Notes under the pieces: model-generated
Databases searched by the model: none
The model's input: the letters and a program-made list of their open reading frames with translations, nothing else
What the model was told of the DNA's origin: nothing
DNA from: Thermoflexales bacterium
GTDB lineage: Bacteria; Chloroflexota; Anaerolineae; Fen-1058
Direction of reading: 5' to 3'
DNA length: 9,492 nt
Assembly (NCBI GenBank): GCA_016931085.1
Contig: JAFGFO010000453.1
Location: 1-9,492 of the forward strand
Made by a program: the position numbers and the translations under genes
Shown: one piece after another, positions 1 to 5,207 of the stretch
How positions within the stretch are numbered: position 1 is the first letter of the stretch
How the letters are laid out: every line of letters starts with the position of its first letter

Positions 1-102
1 AAAGGCCGGCACCAGGCACAGCAGCACGTGCGCCGCCAGGTAGGCCGCCAGGTTGCCCAGGCCGCCTTGAAGCAGTTTGAGTAGAATCGCAAGAATCTCC
101 AT
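1..102 (-). CDS. YraQ/ArsP-like permease, N-terminal fragment
   Basis: Thirty-four codons run from an ATG at 102 to the window edge without a stop, so the gene is cut at its 3' end. The start is a short amphipathic helix followed by AAYLAAHVLLCLVPAF, which resembles the opening of the UPF0718/DUF318 permeases (YraQ and ArsP relatives) that often accompany arsenic and thioredoxin genes; in these the segment continues into the first transmembrane helix. An SD-like GAGGT lies about 7 bases before the ATG and a good sigma70 promoter lies further upstream. Family members export organoarsenicals or are uncharacterised. The assignment rests on only 34 residues and on the context, so the substrate is unknown. 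Confidence 0.55.
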   Translation of the reverse strand, partial: MEILAILLKLLQGGLGNLAAYLAAHVLLCLVPAF

Positions 103-174
103 TGTTTGACCTCAACAAAATCAGGAAGCGTCTATTCGTCTCCTCGTCTCACTATATTCAATCTCACGAATGTT

Positions 175-203
175 ATTTTACCACTCGAGCGGCGATCTGT
201 CAA
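175..203 (-). promoter_or_regulatory. sigma70 promoter for the permease gene
   Basis: On the minus strand TTGACA (198-203) and TAAAAT (175-180) are separated by exactly 17 bases, a near-consensus sigma70 promoter. It lies in the 156-base gap between the TSUP gene and the permease, so the permease can be transcribed on its own as well as by read-through. Just downstream, two direct copies of GTGAGA spaced about one and a half helical turns apart, together with an ATTC/GAAT dyad, could bind a regulator. That last point is speculative. Confidence 0.6.
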
Positions 204-258
204 GCCCGGGAATGAAGCGGGGGGAGTATAGTGCAAAGCTCAGCCTTGCCGCAGATCA

Positions 259-1050
259 CTAGCTCGACAGCGCATTGAACATCATGATGCCCGCGGCGAC
301 AATCGTGATAAGGCCGGAAATGGTTTTCAGCTTGGCCGGTTTTGTCTTGAGCGCGATCCGGCCGCCAATCAGGCCACCGACGATCGCCACGGCCCCGCAC
401 GGAATGCCCAGCGCGGGATCAAATCCTCCGTGCAGAGCATTCCCGGCGAAACCGGTCAAGGCCGTGGCGGCCAGCATGGCCGTGGCGGTGCCGACCGCCG
501 TGCGCATCGGCACGCCGCAGCCGACCACCATCAAGGGGACGAGAAACGATCCCCCAGAAATCCCCACCATCCCAGAGAAAAAGCCGGTTGCCAAAGTCAA
601 CGGCACGGCCAACCACAAATTGACGACGTATCTGTTCTCGCCTTCCACGATATTCCAGTAGCCAAAGCGCGAATCGGCGGTCTTGGGCGCTTCCTTCTCC
701 GGAAACAGCATGGCGGCCCCGGCAATGCCCAAGACGATCGACAGCACGATCTTTAACGCCATCCCACTGAACAGATGGGCCTCGAACCCCCCGACAAAAG
801 CCATGAGAGAGTTCAGCCCGCCGAAAAAGAACACCAGCGGCCACGACATGGTCCTTGCCTTGCCAAAAACCAGCGCCCCCATTAACGCGCTCGCAAGCAG
901 AATGAACTGGCTCGTCGTGGAGGCGGTGTGAACCGGAACACCTGAAAAGACAAAGGCGATCACGTAAAAATTGCCGCCGCCGCGCCCGCTCATGATCATG
1001 ACGACCGTGAGCACAAAGATGATGGAGACAACGATGACTGTATGCCACAT
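259..1050 (-). CDS. TSUP family sulfite/anion exporter (TauE/SafE)
   Basis: A 263-residue, strongly hydrophobic protein with about eight predicted membrane segments. It shows the two-fold internal repeat typical of TauE/SafE (TSUP) proteins: an N-terminal half with GRGGGNFYV followed by PVHTASTTSQF, and a C-terminal half with GISGGSFLVP followed by VPMRTAVGTATAM. Family members move sulfite, sulfoacetate, thiosulfate or other sulfur anions across the cytoplasmic membrane. The start ATG is preceded by GGAGT about 10 bases upstream. It is on the same strand as the arsenic genes and lies 87 bases after the small GACCPKG gene; that gap holds a GGGCGG/CCGCCC dyad. A role in sulfur-anion export linked to thiol or arsenic chemistry is inference; the substrate cannot be read from sequence. 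Confidence 0.88.
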   Translation of the reverse strand: MWHTVIVVSIIFVLTVVMIMSGRGGGNFYVIAFVFSGVPVHTASTTSQFILLASALMGALVFGKARTMSWPLVFFFGGLNSLMAFVGGFEAHLFSGMALKIVLSIVLGIAGAAMLFPEKEAPKTADSRFGYWNIVEGENRYVVNLWLAVPLTLATGFFSGMVGISGGSFLVPLMVVGCGVPMRTAVGTATAMLAATALTGFAGNALHGGFDPALGIPCGAVAIVGGLIGGRIALKTKPAKLKTISGLITIVAAGIMMFNALSS

Positions 1051-1137
1051 GGCTTACTCGACTCCTCGAGCGATTTCGCGCTCGTGATGGTGTGGGCGGC
1101 GACACCCCACCGCCCACCGGCTAAGCTCCATAAAGTC

Positions 1138-1409
1138 TCAATTTCGTGCAATCCCGACGGGATTGTCTGGCCATTCCGATGGCCCCTTATTTTTTGGACG
1201 CTTGTAGACTTTGCCGGGCAGCAGCTCCTCGGTCAAATCGTTGTAGCGGGCGTCCAGGATTCGGGCTTGCGCCCCATCGCCAGCAATTGCTCAAAAACGG
1301 CGTTCAAGCCCATAATGCCGACAGTGTGGCCTTCGCCCAAGTGCAGTTGGGTCACGCTGTCGTCGCCCTTGGGGCAACACGCGCCCATCATTGTCGGTCG
1401 CCCGTTCAT
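1138..1409 (-). pseudogene. small GACCPKG protein, frame broken by a one-base loss
   Basis: From the ATG at 1409 (GGAAAG SD just upstream) the frame reads MNGRPTMMGACCPKG, then a segment ending VGIMGLNAVFEQLLAMG, and then soon stops at 1233-1235. In the neighbouring frame the sequence continues in protein-like fashion with RILDARYNDLTEELLPGKVY and ends at TGA 1138-1140. The total length is 272 bases, one short of 91 codons. Restoring one G in the run at 1272-1275 joins the two parts into a 90-residue protein. The Cys-Cys near the N-terminus and the VGI-GL-x3-F core resemble small metal-cluster-associated proteins sometimes labelled NAC-like, but I do not recognise a defined function. It lies 84 bases after acr3. 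Either a true frameshift or a sequencing indel would explain it. Confidence 0.55.
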
Positions 1410-1462
1410 GCTCTCTTTCCTTCGCGCCATGACACGTCCCGCACTGGCACGGCATTACACTT

Positions 1463-1479
1463 GAGCTTCACCAAAGCTC
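1463..1479 (-). other. stem-loop between acr3 and the next gene
   Basis: GAGCTT and AAGCTC form a perfect 6-bp stem around a 5-base loop, 15 bases after the acr3 stop. No run of T follows, so it is not a standard intrinsic terminator; it could be a processing or stabilising hairpin. Chance cannot be excluded for a stem of this size. Confidence 0.25.
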
Positions 1480-1493
1480 TGCATCATCTTCGT

Positions 1494-2582
1494 TCACACC
1501 TCTGCCGGGTTACAGCCGCTGTATAGTCGCTTTTGCAGATAGAACGCCACGTTGACCAGGCCGATCATCACCGGCACTTCGATCAGCGGGCCAATCACCG
1601 CCGCAAAGGCCGCGCCCGAATTGAGACCGAACACCGCCACCGCCACCGCAATCGCCAGCTCAAAGTTGTTGCTGGCAGCCGTAAAGGCCAGCGTCGTCGT
1701 CTTGGAATAGTCCGCGCCAATCGCGTGCCCCATCCAGAACGAGACCAGGAACATGACCACAAAGTAGATCACCAGCGGGATGGCGATGCGGACGACGTCC
1801 ATAGGAATAGTGACGATGAGATTGCCCTTGAGCGAGAACATGACGACGATCGTGAACAGCAGCGCGATCAGCGTCAGCGGGCTGATCTTGGGCACAAAGC
1901 TCTTGTAATACCAGTCCCGGCCCTTGGCGCGCGTCAACACCATGTTGGTCAGAAAGCCGGCGATGAAGGGGATGCCCAGGTAGATGAACACGCTCTTGGC
2001 GATCTCGCCGATCGTCACCTCCACCAGGCTGCCCTTGAGGCCGAACAGCGGCGGCAGGACGGTGATGAACACGTAGGCGTATACGCTGTAGAAAAAGACC
2101 TGGAACAGGCTGTTGAACGCCACCAGCCCAGCGGCGTATTCGTTATCGCCTTTGGCCAGCTCGTTCCACACGATGACCATCGCGATGCAGCGCGCCAGGC
2201 CGATCATGATCAGCCCGGCCATGTATTCCGGGTAGCCGCGCAAAAAGACGATGGCGAGCACGAACATCAAGATCGGGCCGATAATCCAGTTCTGCAGCAG
2301 CGAAAAGCCCAGGATCTTCCAGTTGCGAAACACGTCGCCCAGCTCCTCGTAATGCACCTTGGCCAGCGGCGGGTACATCATCAGGATCAGGCCGATGGCG
2401 ATCGGGATGTTGGTCGTGCCGATCGAAACGGCCTTGTTGAACGAATCGACGGCGGCCGGGAACAAATAGCCCAGCCCCACGCCTATCGCCATCGCCAGGA
2501 AGATCCACAACGTCAGGAAGCGATCCAGCAGCGAGAGCTGTCCGGCCACACCGCTGCTTTTGGCTAAAGCGGATTCTGTCAT
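1494..2582 (-). CDS. acr3: Arsenite efflux transporter, ACR3 family
   Basis: A 362-residue carrier of the BART superfamily with about ten membrane helices, which extrudes arsenite (and often antimonite) across the cytoplasmic membrane using the proton motive force. The family signatures are intact: [13 protein letters not shown] with the essential Cys at residue 132 in the fourth helix, [16 protein letters not shown], and [14 protein letters not shown] with the conserved Glu at 308. The length is normal for the bacterial Acr3 branch. I chose the ATG at 2582 rather than an upstream in-frame start because AAGGAG stands directly before it and because the longer form would overlap the preceding gene. 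Only 14 bases separate it from the UGA-UGA gene upstream, so the two are very probably cotranscribed from the arsR promoter. Confidence 0.96.
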   Translation of the reverse strand: MTESALAKSSGVAGQLSLLDRFLTLWIFLAMAIGVGLGYLFPAAVDSFNKAVSIGTTNIPIAIGLILMMYPPLAKVHYEELGDVFRNWKILGFSLLQNWIIGPILMFVLAIVFLRGYPEYMAGLIMIGLARCIAMVIVWNELAKGDNEYAAGLVAFNSLFQVFFYSVYAYVFITVLPPLFGLKGSLVEVTIGEIAKSVFIYLGIPFIAGFLTNMVLTRAKGRDWYYKSFVPKISPLTLIALLFTIVVMFSLKGNLIVTIPMDVVRIAIPLVIYFVVMFLVSFWMGHAIGADYSKTTTLAFTAASNNFELAIAVAVAVFGLNSGAAFAAVIGPLIEVPVMIGLVNVAFYLQKRLYSGCNPAEV

Positions 2583-2596
2583 GTTTTGCTCCTTAT

Positions 2597-2914
2597 TTAC
2601 ATTTTGAGGTCTTGGAAATACAGCCAGAAGCGCCCCCACCCCTGGACGGCAAACAACAGCTTTTCTGTGCCTGGCTCCAGGCTGTCAAAAATGTCCTTCG
2701 CCAGGTAGATCTCGATCTCGCCGTCCTGGAAGCGGACGTACTCTTCGGGCTGCTCCGGTTTGCCCATCAGACCTGATGGGCCTTTGTAGGCCATTCATCA
2801 GCCGGCAACGACCAGCCGGGTGGCGATGTGCAGCACGCTGTCCCACTGTTTCAGGTATTCGCGCAGCCAGCCCGAGTTGAGATGGGCTATAGGGATCGGA
2901 CTCGCTTCTTGCAT
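2597..2914 (-). CDS. Putative Sec-Sec selenoprotein of the CC/Se-motif (HesB-like) family
   Basis: Read from the ATG at 2914 through two consecutive in-frame UGA codons (2798-2800 and 2795-2797), this gives one 105-residue protein. Residues 1-38 include a helix ([10 protein letters not shown]), a beta strand ([12 protein letters not shown]), then U39-U40. Residues 41-105 continue with [19 protein letters not shown], a dGxxIYlxkdI strand and a closing hydrophobic strand ([15 protein letters not shown]). This layout matches small CC/Se-motif proteins, where a Cys-Cys or Cys/Sec pair follows G and is followed by GKP-x2-PE-x-Y. Neither part makes sense alone: the first ends abruptly after the strand, and the second lacks any SD. 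A SECIS-like hairpin starts 13 bases after the second UGA. The ATG lies 8 bases after the thioredoxin stop, and acr3 follows by 14 bases. The function is unknown; a selenol pair for binding or reducing arsenic or another metalloid is inference. The alternative is two fragments of a decayed CC gene. Confidence 0.75.
2762..2781 (-). promoter_or_regulatory. Bacterial SECIS element
   Basis: On the coding strand GCCCAUC pairs perfectly with GAUGGGC, closed by A/U around the loop, giving CAGGUCUG at the apex. The loop AGGUCU, with its GGU, is identical to the SelB-binding apical loop of the E. coli fdhF SECIS as I recall it. The guanosine of the loop lies about 22 bases after the second UGA and 25 after the first, inside the range of known bacterial SECIS elements. 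The element lies wholly within the coding region and is translated as part of GPSGLMGK. A smaller overlapping GGCC/GGCC hairpin (2779-2792) could compete with it. The bulged U of the E. coli stem is not present here. Confidence 0.8.
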
Positions 2915-2922
2915 CCCGTCTC

Positions 2923-3174
2923 TCAAGAGGGCGCCACCGCGCTCGCCAGCCACGTCGTCACTTCGGCCTGGCTGGGAATCCGGCCGGCGCACACCAGCTT
3001 TTCGTTGATGACCAGGCCAGGCGTAGCCAGGATGGGATACTTTTGAATTTCGGCAAAGTCGGTGACCTTGTCGATGTACGCCTCCACACCCAGGGTCTCT
3101 ACGGCTTTTTGGGCGACCTGCGCCACCTTGACGCAGTTGGGGCAGCCGGAACCGAGAATCTTGATCGTTAGCAT
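2923..3174 (-). CDS. Small redox-active thioredoxin (CPNC mini-thioredoxin)
   Basis: An 83-residue thioredoxin-fold protein, the minimal form of about 80 residues known as the redox-active disulfide protein 2 type. It starts [11 protein letters not shown], with the active-site motif C11-P-N-C14 and the cis-proline motif [10 protein letters not shown] (Pro 52). It is expected to be a cytoplasmic thiol-disulfide carrier; relatives are common in arsenic clusters beside permeases and are thought to donate electrons or handle metalloid-thiol adducts. The ATG at 3174 has a strong AGGAGAAAGG SD. The frame stays open upstream through the SD into the zinc-ribbon ORF, so a fused longer product from a GTG at 3318 is formally possible. 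It lies 8 bases before the UGA-UGA gene, which suggests it could be that protein's redox partner. Confidence 0.9.
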   Translation of the reverse strand: MLTIKILGSGCPNCVKVAQVAQKAVETLGVEAYIDKVTDFAEIQKYPILATPGLVINEKLVCAGRIPSQAEVTTWLASAVAPS

Positions 3175-3407
3175 TTTCCTTTCTCCTGATTGAATTTGTT
3201 TTTGCGGCGCAACGGGCGCCGCTTGTTTCTTTTCACACTCGATGCACACGTCGGCGCTTCGATTCGTCCAATAGTTCAGCCCGCAGGCGGGACAGGTTAC
3301 CCTGCGCAGACCACCCACCGCCCGGGCGGAAGGGCGGCAAACGGGTCGCGGTTGCAGGCGCAGCCGCCATCGCCGCCAGTAGGTTTGTCGCTCGTAGTTC
3401 GGCTCAT
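3175..3407 (-). pseudogene. Small zinc-ribbon protein with disrupted frame
   Basis: An ATG at 3407, with AGGTGA a few bases upstream, opens a 36-residue frame ([18 protein letters not shown], then [11 protein letters not shown]) that stops at TAA 3297-3299. In the neighbouring frame a clear zinc ribbon follows: CPAC at the start of [16 protein letters not shown], then CIEC, with spacing C-x2-C-x12-C-x2-C. One missing base around the GGTGGGTGG stretch (about 3313-3322) would join the two as [16 protein letters not shown]. The zinc-ribbon frame has no stop of its own and runs in phase into the thioredoxin ATG at 3174. Possible readings are a true frameshift, an assembly indel, a fused zinc-ribbon-thioredoxin, or translation from the GTG at 3318. 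It begins 43 bases after arsR. The function is unknown. Confidence 0.45.
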
Positions 3408-3450
3408 ATATTCACCTGACCGAATGAATCAGTACAAAAAAGAGAACCCA

Positions 3451-3816
3451 TCAGCAGGCCGGATCCGGGCTGCACTTGGGGCAGGTGCATCCCTTCGCCT
3501 GGGGCAGCGCAAAGCTCAACGAGCGGCCCTGCTTTTGCGCCTGGCGACTGATCAAATTGCGTGCCACGTCCAGCACGGCGTACACGCTGGGGTCGCGCAC
3601 GCTGTAGTATACCCGCAGACCATCTTTGCGGTCAGTCACCAGCTCCATCTTGCGCAGCAGCATCAGGTGTTGAGAAATGTACGATTGGCGCTGCCCCAAC
3701 ACGGCCTCCATGTGGCACACACACTGTTCGCCGTCGCGCAACAGGTCCAAAATTTGCAGCCGGACCGGGTGCGCCAGGGCCTTGAGCAACCCGGCCTGAG
3801 AATCGTAAGCATCCAT
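3451..3816 (-). CDS. arsR: ArsR/SmtB family metalloid-responsive repressor
   Basis: A 121-residue winged-helix repressor. It has the ArsR opening ALAHPVRLQILDLL, the metalloid-sensing helix EQCVCHM (C32 and C34, the arrangement of the classic ELCVCDL site), the recognition helix QSYISQHLMLLRKMELV, and the wing RKDGLRVYYSV. The C-terminal tail is Cys-rich (GCTCPKC and a terminal Cys), which could provide an extra metalloid ligand. It should repress this operon and release DNA when arsenite or antimonite binds. I place the start at the ATG at 3816, with GAGAGGG just before it; the frame stays open to 3861, but that start would fall inside the promoter. It is the first gene of the minus-strand operon. 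Confidence 0.93.
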   Translation of the reverse strand: MDAYDSQAGLLKALAHPVRLQILDLLRDGEQCVCHMEAVLGQRQSYISQHLMLLRKMELVTDRKDGLRVYYSVRDPSVYAVLDVARNLISRQAQKQGRSLSFALPQAKGCTCPKCSPDPAC

Positions 3817-3841
3817 CGCATCCCTCTCTATATCATAAAAA

Positions 3842-3870
3842 CCGAATGTATTGTAGCACAATCCATCCGG
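3842..3870 (-). promoter_or_regulatory. ArsR operator, 29-bp imperfect palindrome
   Basis: On the minus strand the left arm CCGGATGGATTGT and the right arm ACAATACATTCGG are inverted repeats with two mismatches in 13 positions, around the 3-base centre GCT. The perfect core is ATTGT-GCT-ACAAT. It covers the -10 box and most of the spacer of the arsR promoter, exactly where a repressor would block RNA polymerase. Assigning it to ArsR is inference from position. Confidence 0.65.
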
Positions 3871-3877
3871 CTGTCAA
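3850..3877 (-). promoter_or_regulatory. sigma70 promoter of the ars operon
   Basis: The minus strand holds a perfect -35 TTGACA (3872-3877), a 16-base spacer and the -10 TACAAT (3850-3855, one mismatch from consensus). The expected transcription start near 3843 lies about 27 bases before the arsR ATG. This also argues against translation from the upstream in-frame codon at 3861. Confidence 0.75.
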
Positions 3878-3936
3878 GTGACACAGGCCATCAACAGCAG
3901 CTAGACCCGGCGTTCGGCCCACAAGTCAGGAGCGGA

Positions 3937-4023
3937 AGATTTTTTAACCGCCGAGCACGCAGAGTGCGCCGAGAAGATTTTTAAAAACTCTGCGTTCTTT
4001 GCGCTCTCGGCGGTAAAATCTTT
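3937..4023. repeat. Dispersed palindromic repeat, copy 1
   Basis: About 87 bases with nested inverted arms. The outer arms are ACCGCCGAG (3947-3955) and CTCGGCGGT (4006-4014), flanked by AAGATTTT-like and AAAATCTT-like ends. The inner arms are CGCAGAGT (3958-3965) and ACTCTGCG (3987-3994). The centre is an A/T stretch. The whole could form a cruciform or RNA hairpin. Related words recur near 8400 and 9440, each time between genes. No transposase is present. It forms most of the 350-base gap between arsR and the CopD-like gene and might act as a bidirectional transcription boundary, which is not shown. Confidence 0.6.
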
Positions 4024-4027
4024 GGTT

Positions 4028-4042
4028 GCGGCCGAAGGCCGC
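4028..4042. other. GCGGCC hairpin in the divergent intergenic region
   Basis: GCGGCC-GAA-GGCCGC is a perfect 6-bp stem with a 3-base loop, directly beside repeat copy 1. A similar XCGGC-TTT-GCCGX hairpin is embedded in the repeat at 8455-8477, suggesting that hairpin and arms belong to one repeat family. Confidence 0.4.
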
Positions 4043-4094
4043 GCTAGGACTTGAAGATGAAAAACGCCTGTCCAACCGAGCGCTTTTGGAAAAT

Positions 4095-4108
4095 CCGACA
4101 AAAGTCGG
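4095..4108. other. CCGAC-AAAA-GTCGG hairpin upstream of the CopD-like gene
   Basis: A perfect 5-bp stem with a 4-base A loop, 60 bases before the ATG at 4169. A near-identical CGAC-TAAA-GTCG element appears at about 4719-4732 in the next gap, also upstream of a gene. Between here and the ATG, TATCAT (4131-4136) could serve as a -10 box, but I see no convincing -35. The rest of the 3878-4168 region holds only the repeats listed. Confidence 0.3.
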
Positions 4109-4168
4109 AGACAGCCACGTGGAAAGGTGCTATCATGAGGACAACTTTTCGATACAAGGAGAAACAAC

Positions 4169-4657
4169 ATGTCTGTTCAAATCGTGTTTACCCTGGTTTT
4201 GTTCCTGCACAACTTGTTTACAGTTGCCTGGATTGGCGGGTTGATTGCCCTGGCCGTCACCGTTTTGCCCTCGGTCAAGCAAGTCCTGGGTATGGGACCG
4301 CAGACCAAGAAATTGATGGACGCGATTCAAAAGCGACATAGCGTGCTGGTCTATGTGAGCATGGTGGGGCTGGTATTGACGGGGCTTTTGTTGGGTAATC
4401 GCTCCGCGTCTTTTCAAGGCCTGTTCAGTTTGAACAATGCCTATTCGGCTGCCTTGTCGGCCAAGCACATCTTGGTGCTGGCGATGATTGCGATTTCGCT
4501 GTACCGGAGCCTGGCGCTGGGGCGCCGCCAGGGGCCACCCACACCAGCCCATGAAAAACTCAGTGCAGGGCTGTTGCTGTTGAACCTTGGGCTGGGCATC
4601 GTGGTTTTACTGTTGAGCGGGTTAACGACCGCGCTGGGGGCTGCTCCCGTGGTATAG
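4169..4657 (+). CDS. CopD-like four-helix membrane protein
   Basis: A 162-residue integral membrane protein with four predicted helices at about residues 5-33, 58-76, 95-113 and 132-157. Histidines lie at H14 in the first helix (LFLHNLFTVAWIGG), H57 at the edge of the second and H100 at the start of the third (AKHILVL). The first-helix pattern H-x6-WxGG is seen in CopD/DUF2269-type proteins, where it is linked to copper or haem b handling. The start has an excellent AAGGAG SD 7 bases upstream. It is the first gene on the plus strand, divergent from the ars operon. A role in metal or haem traffic is inference; the family call is moderate because the sequence is short and hydrophobic. Confidence 0.65.
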   Translation: MSVQIVFTLVLFLHNLFTVAWIGGLIALAVTVLPSVKQVLGMGPQTKKLMDAIQKRHSVLVYVSMVGLVLTGLLLGNRSASFQGLFSLNNAYSAALSAKHILVLAMIAISLYRSLALGRRQGPPTPAHEKLSAGLLLLNLGLGIVVLLLSGLTTALGAAPVV

Positions 4658-4795
4658 AGTGATGAGCCGAAATTGTCATTTTGGATCCGGCTGGACTGGC
4701 TGCTCGTGGCGAGCAATACGACTAAAGTCGTGGAAATTGTCTTGCTTGGGTTGTAGAATAAGAGCAGTACAAGCGGGGTCGTTGGCAGGGGCAGT

Positions 4796-5071
4796 ATGTT
4801 ACAGAACGAGATGGAACGCCAAACGGATGAACACCTGCGGGACAGTGTGCTGCAAGCATTGGCCGCCGATGCGCGCACGGCGCCGCTCAACCTGCGCGTG
4901 GGCGTGCTGGGGGGCATCGTCCACCTGGGCGGAAACGCGCCTTCGGATGACGATTGGGCCTGGGCTGAAATGGTGGCGGCGAATGTTCCCGGCGTGCGCG
5001 GCGTCGTCAATCGCATTGAGGCCCCTGGCGCGCCTAGTCCCGCGCGAATGATCCATCTTGATCTCTTATGA
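4796..5071 (+). CDS. BON-domain protein
   Basis: A 91-residue protein. Residues 1-29 are a polar helix (TDEHLRDSVLQALAADART) and residues 30-76 form a BON (bacterial OsmY and nodulation) domain with the typical LNLRVGVLGGIVHLGG strand pair, a helix, and VPGVRGVVNRIE. BON domains bind phospholipid or periplasmic surfaces in envelope-stress proteins; no signal peptide is visible, so this one is probably cytoplasmic or peripheral. AGGGG lies before the ATG as a modest SD; the ATG at 4811 is an alternative. The stop UGA is followed in the same frame by a further BON-like stretch (see 5072-5207), so the product may be a truncated form of a two-domain protein. Confidence 0.75.
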   Translation: MLQNEMERQTDEHLRDSVLQALAADARTAPLNLRVGVLGGIVHLGGNAPSDDDWAWAEMVAANVPGVRGVVNRIEAPGAPSPARMIHLDLL

Positions 5072-5207
5072 GTCGGGCAGTGCAATCTGACGATCGAAGC
5101 GGACACGGTCGTGTATGTTGCAGCCCACAATGACACCGCCTATTACAAAGGTTGTGTTCATGCCATACAGCAGGTGAACAAGTCATTCTTTAACATGGAG
5201 GTCCAAT
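5072..5207 (+). pseudogene. Second BON-like domain, in frame after the stop
   Basis: Directly after the UGA of the BON gene the same frame reads VGQCNLTIEADTVVYVAA, then a helix-like HNDTAYYKGCVHAIQQVNKS. It aligns with the first BON domain with about one gap: NL-T/R-I/V at the start, VVYV against IVHL, and the V of the later helix. It has no start codon with SD of its own (only GTG 5111). It may be the remnant of a second domain cut off by a nonsense mutation. I see no SECIS-like hairpin after this UGA. The region also has to carry the promoter and SD of the next gene. Confidence 0.35.
5118..5146 (+). promoter_or_regulatory. Possible promoter of the oxidase-like module
   Basis: TTGCAG (5118-5123) and TATTAC (5141-5146) are separated by 17 bases, each matching consensus at four of six positions. 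It is placed about 60 bases before the ATG at 5208, whose SD is GGAGGT. Weak evidence on its own. Confidence 0.3.

Noticed and set aside
1233..1235. UGA in the GACCPKG gene as a further selenocysteine codon
   Set aside because: The sequence after this UGA in the same frame is not protein-like, whereas a one-base shift gives a plausible continuation.
1533..2567. Long plus-strand frame of 344 codons opposite acr3
   Set aside because: The translation is extremely rich in His, Gln, Arg and Asp, the typical antisense shadow of a membrane protein; acr3 on the other strand has all family motifs.
2597..2794. Independent 65-residue protein starting at the ATG right after UGA-UGA
   Set aside because: No SD precedes this ATG, the frame is continuous with the upstream part, and the upstream part lacks a natural end. 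Termination-reinitiation remains possible but explains less, since it ignores the SECIS-like hairpin.
3817..3861. Longer ArsR start (MCYNTFGFYDIERDA)
   Set aside because: It would begin upstream of the expected transcription start, inside the promoter and operator; the ATG at 3816 has its own SD.
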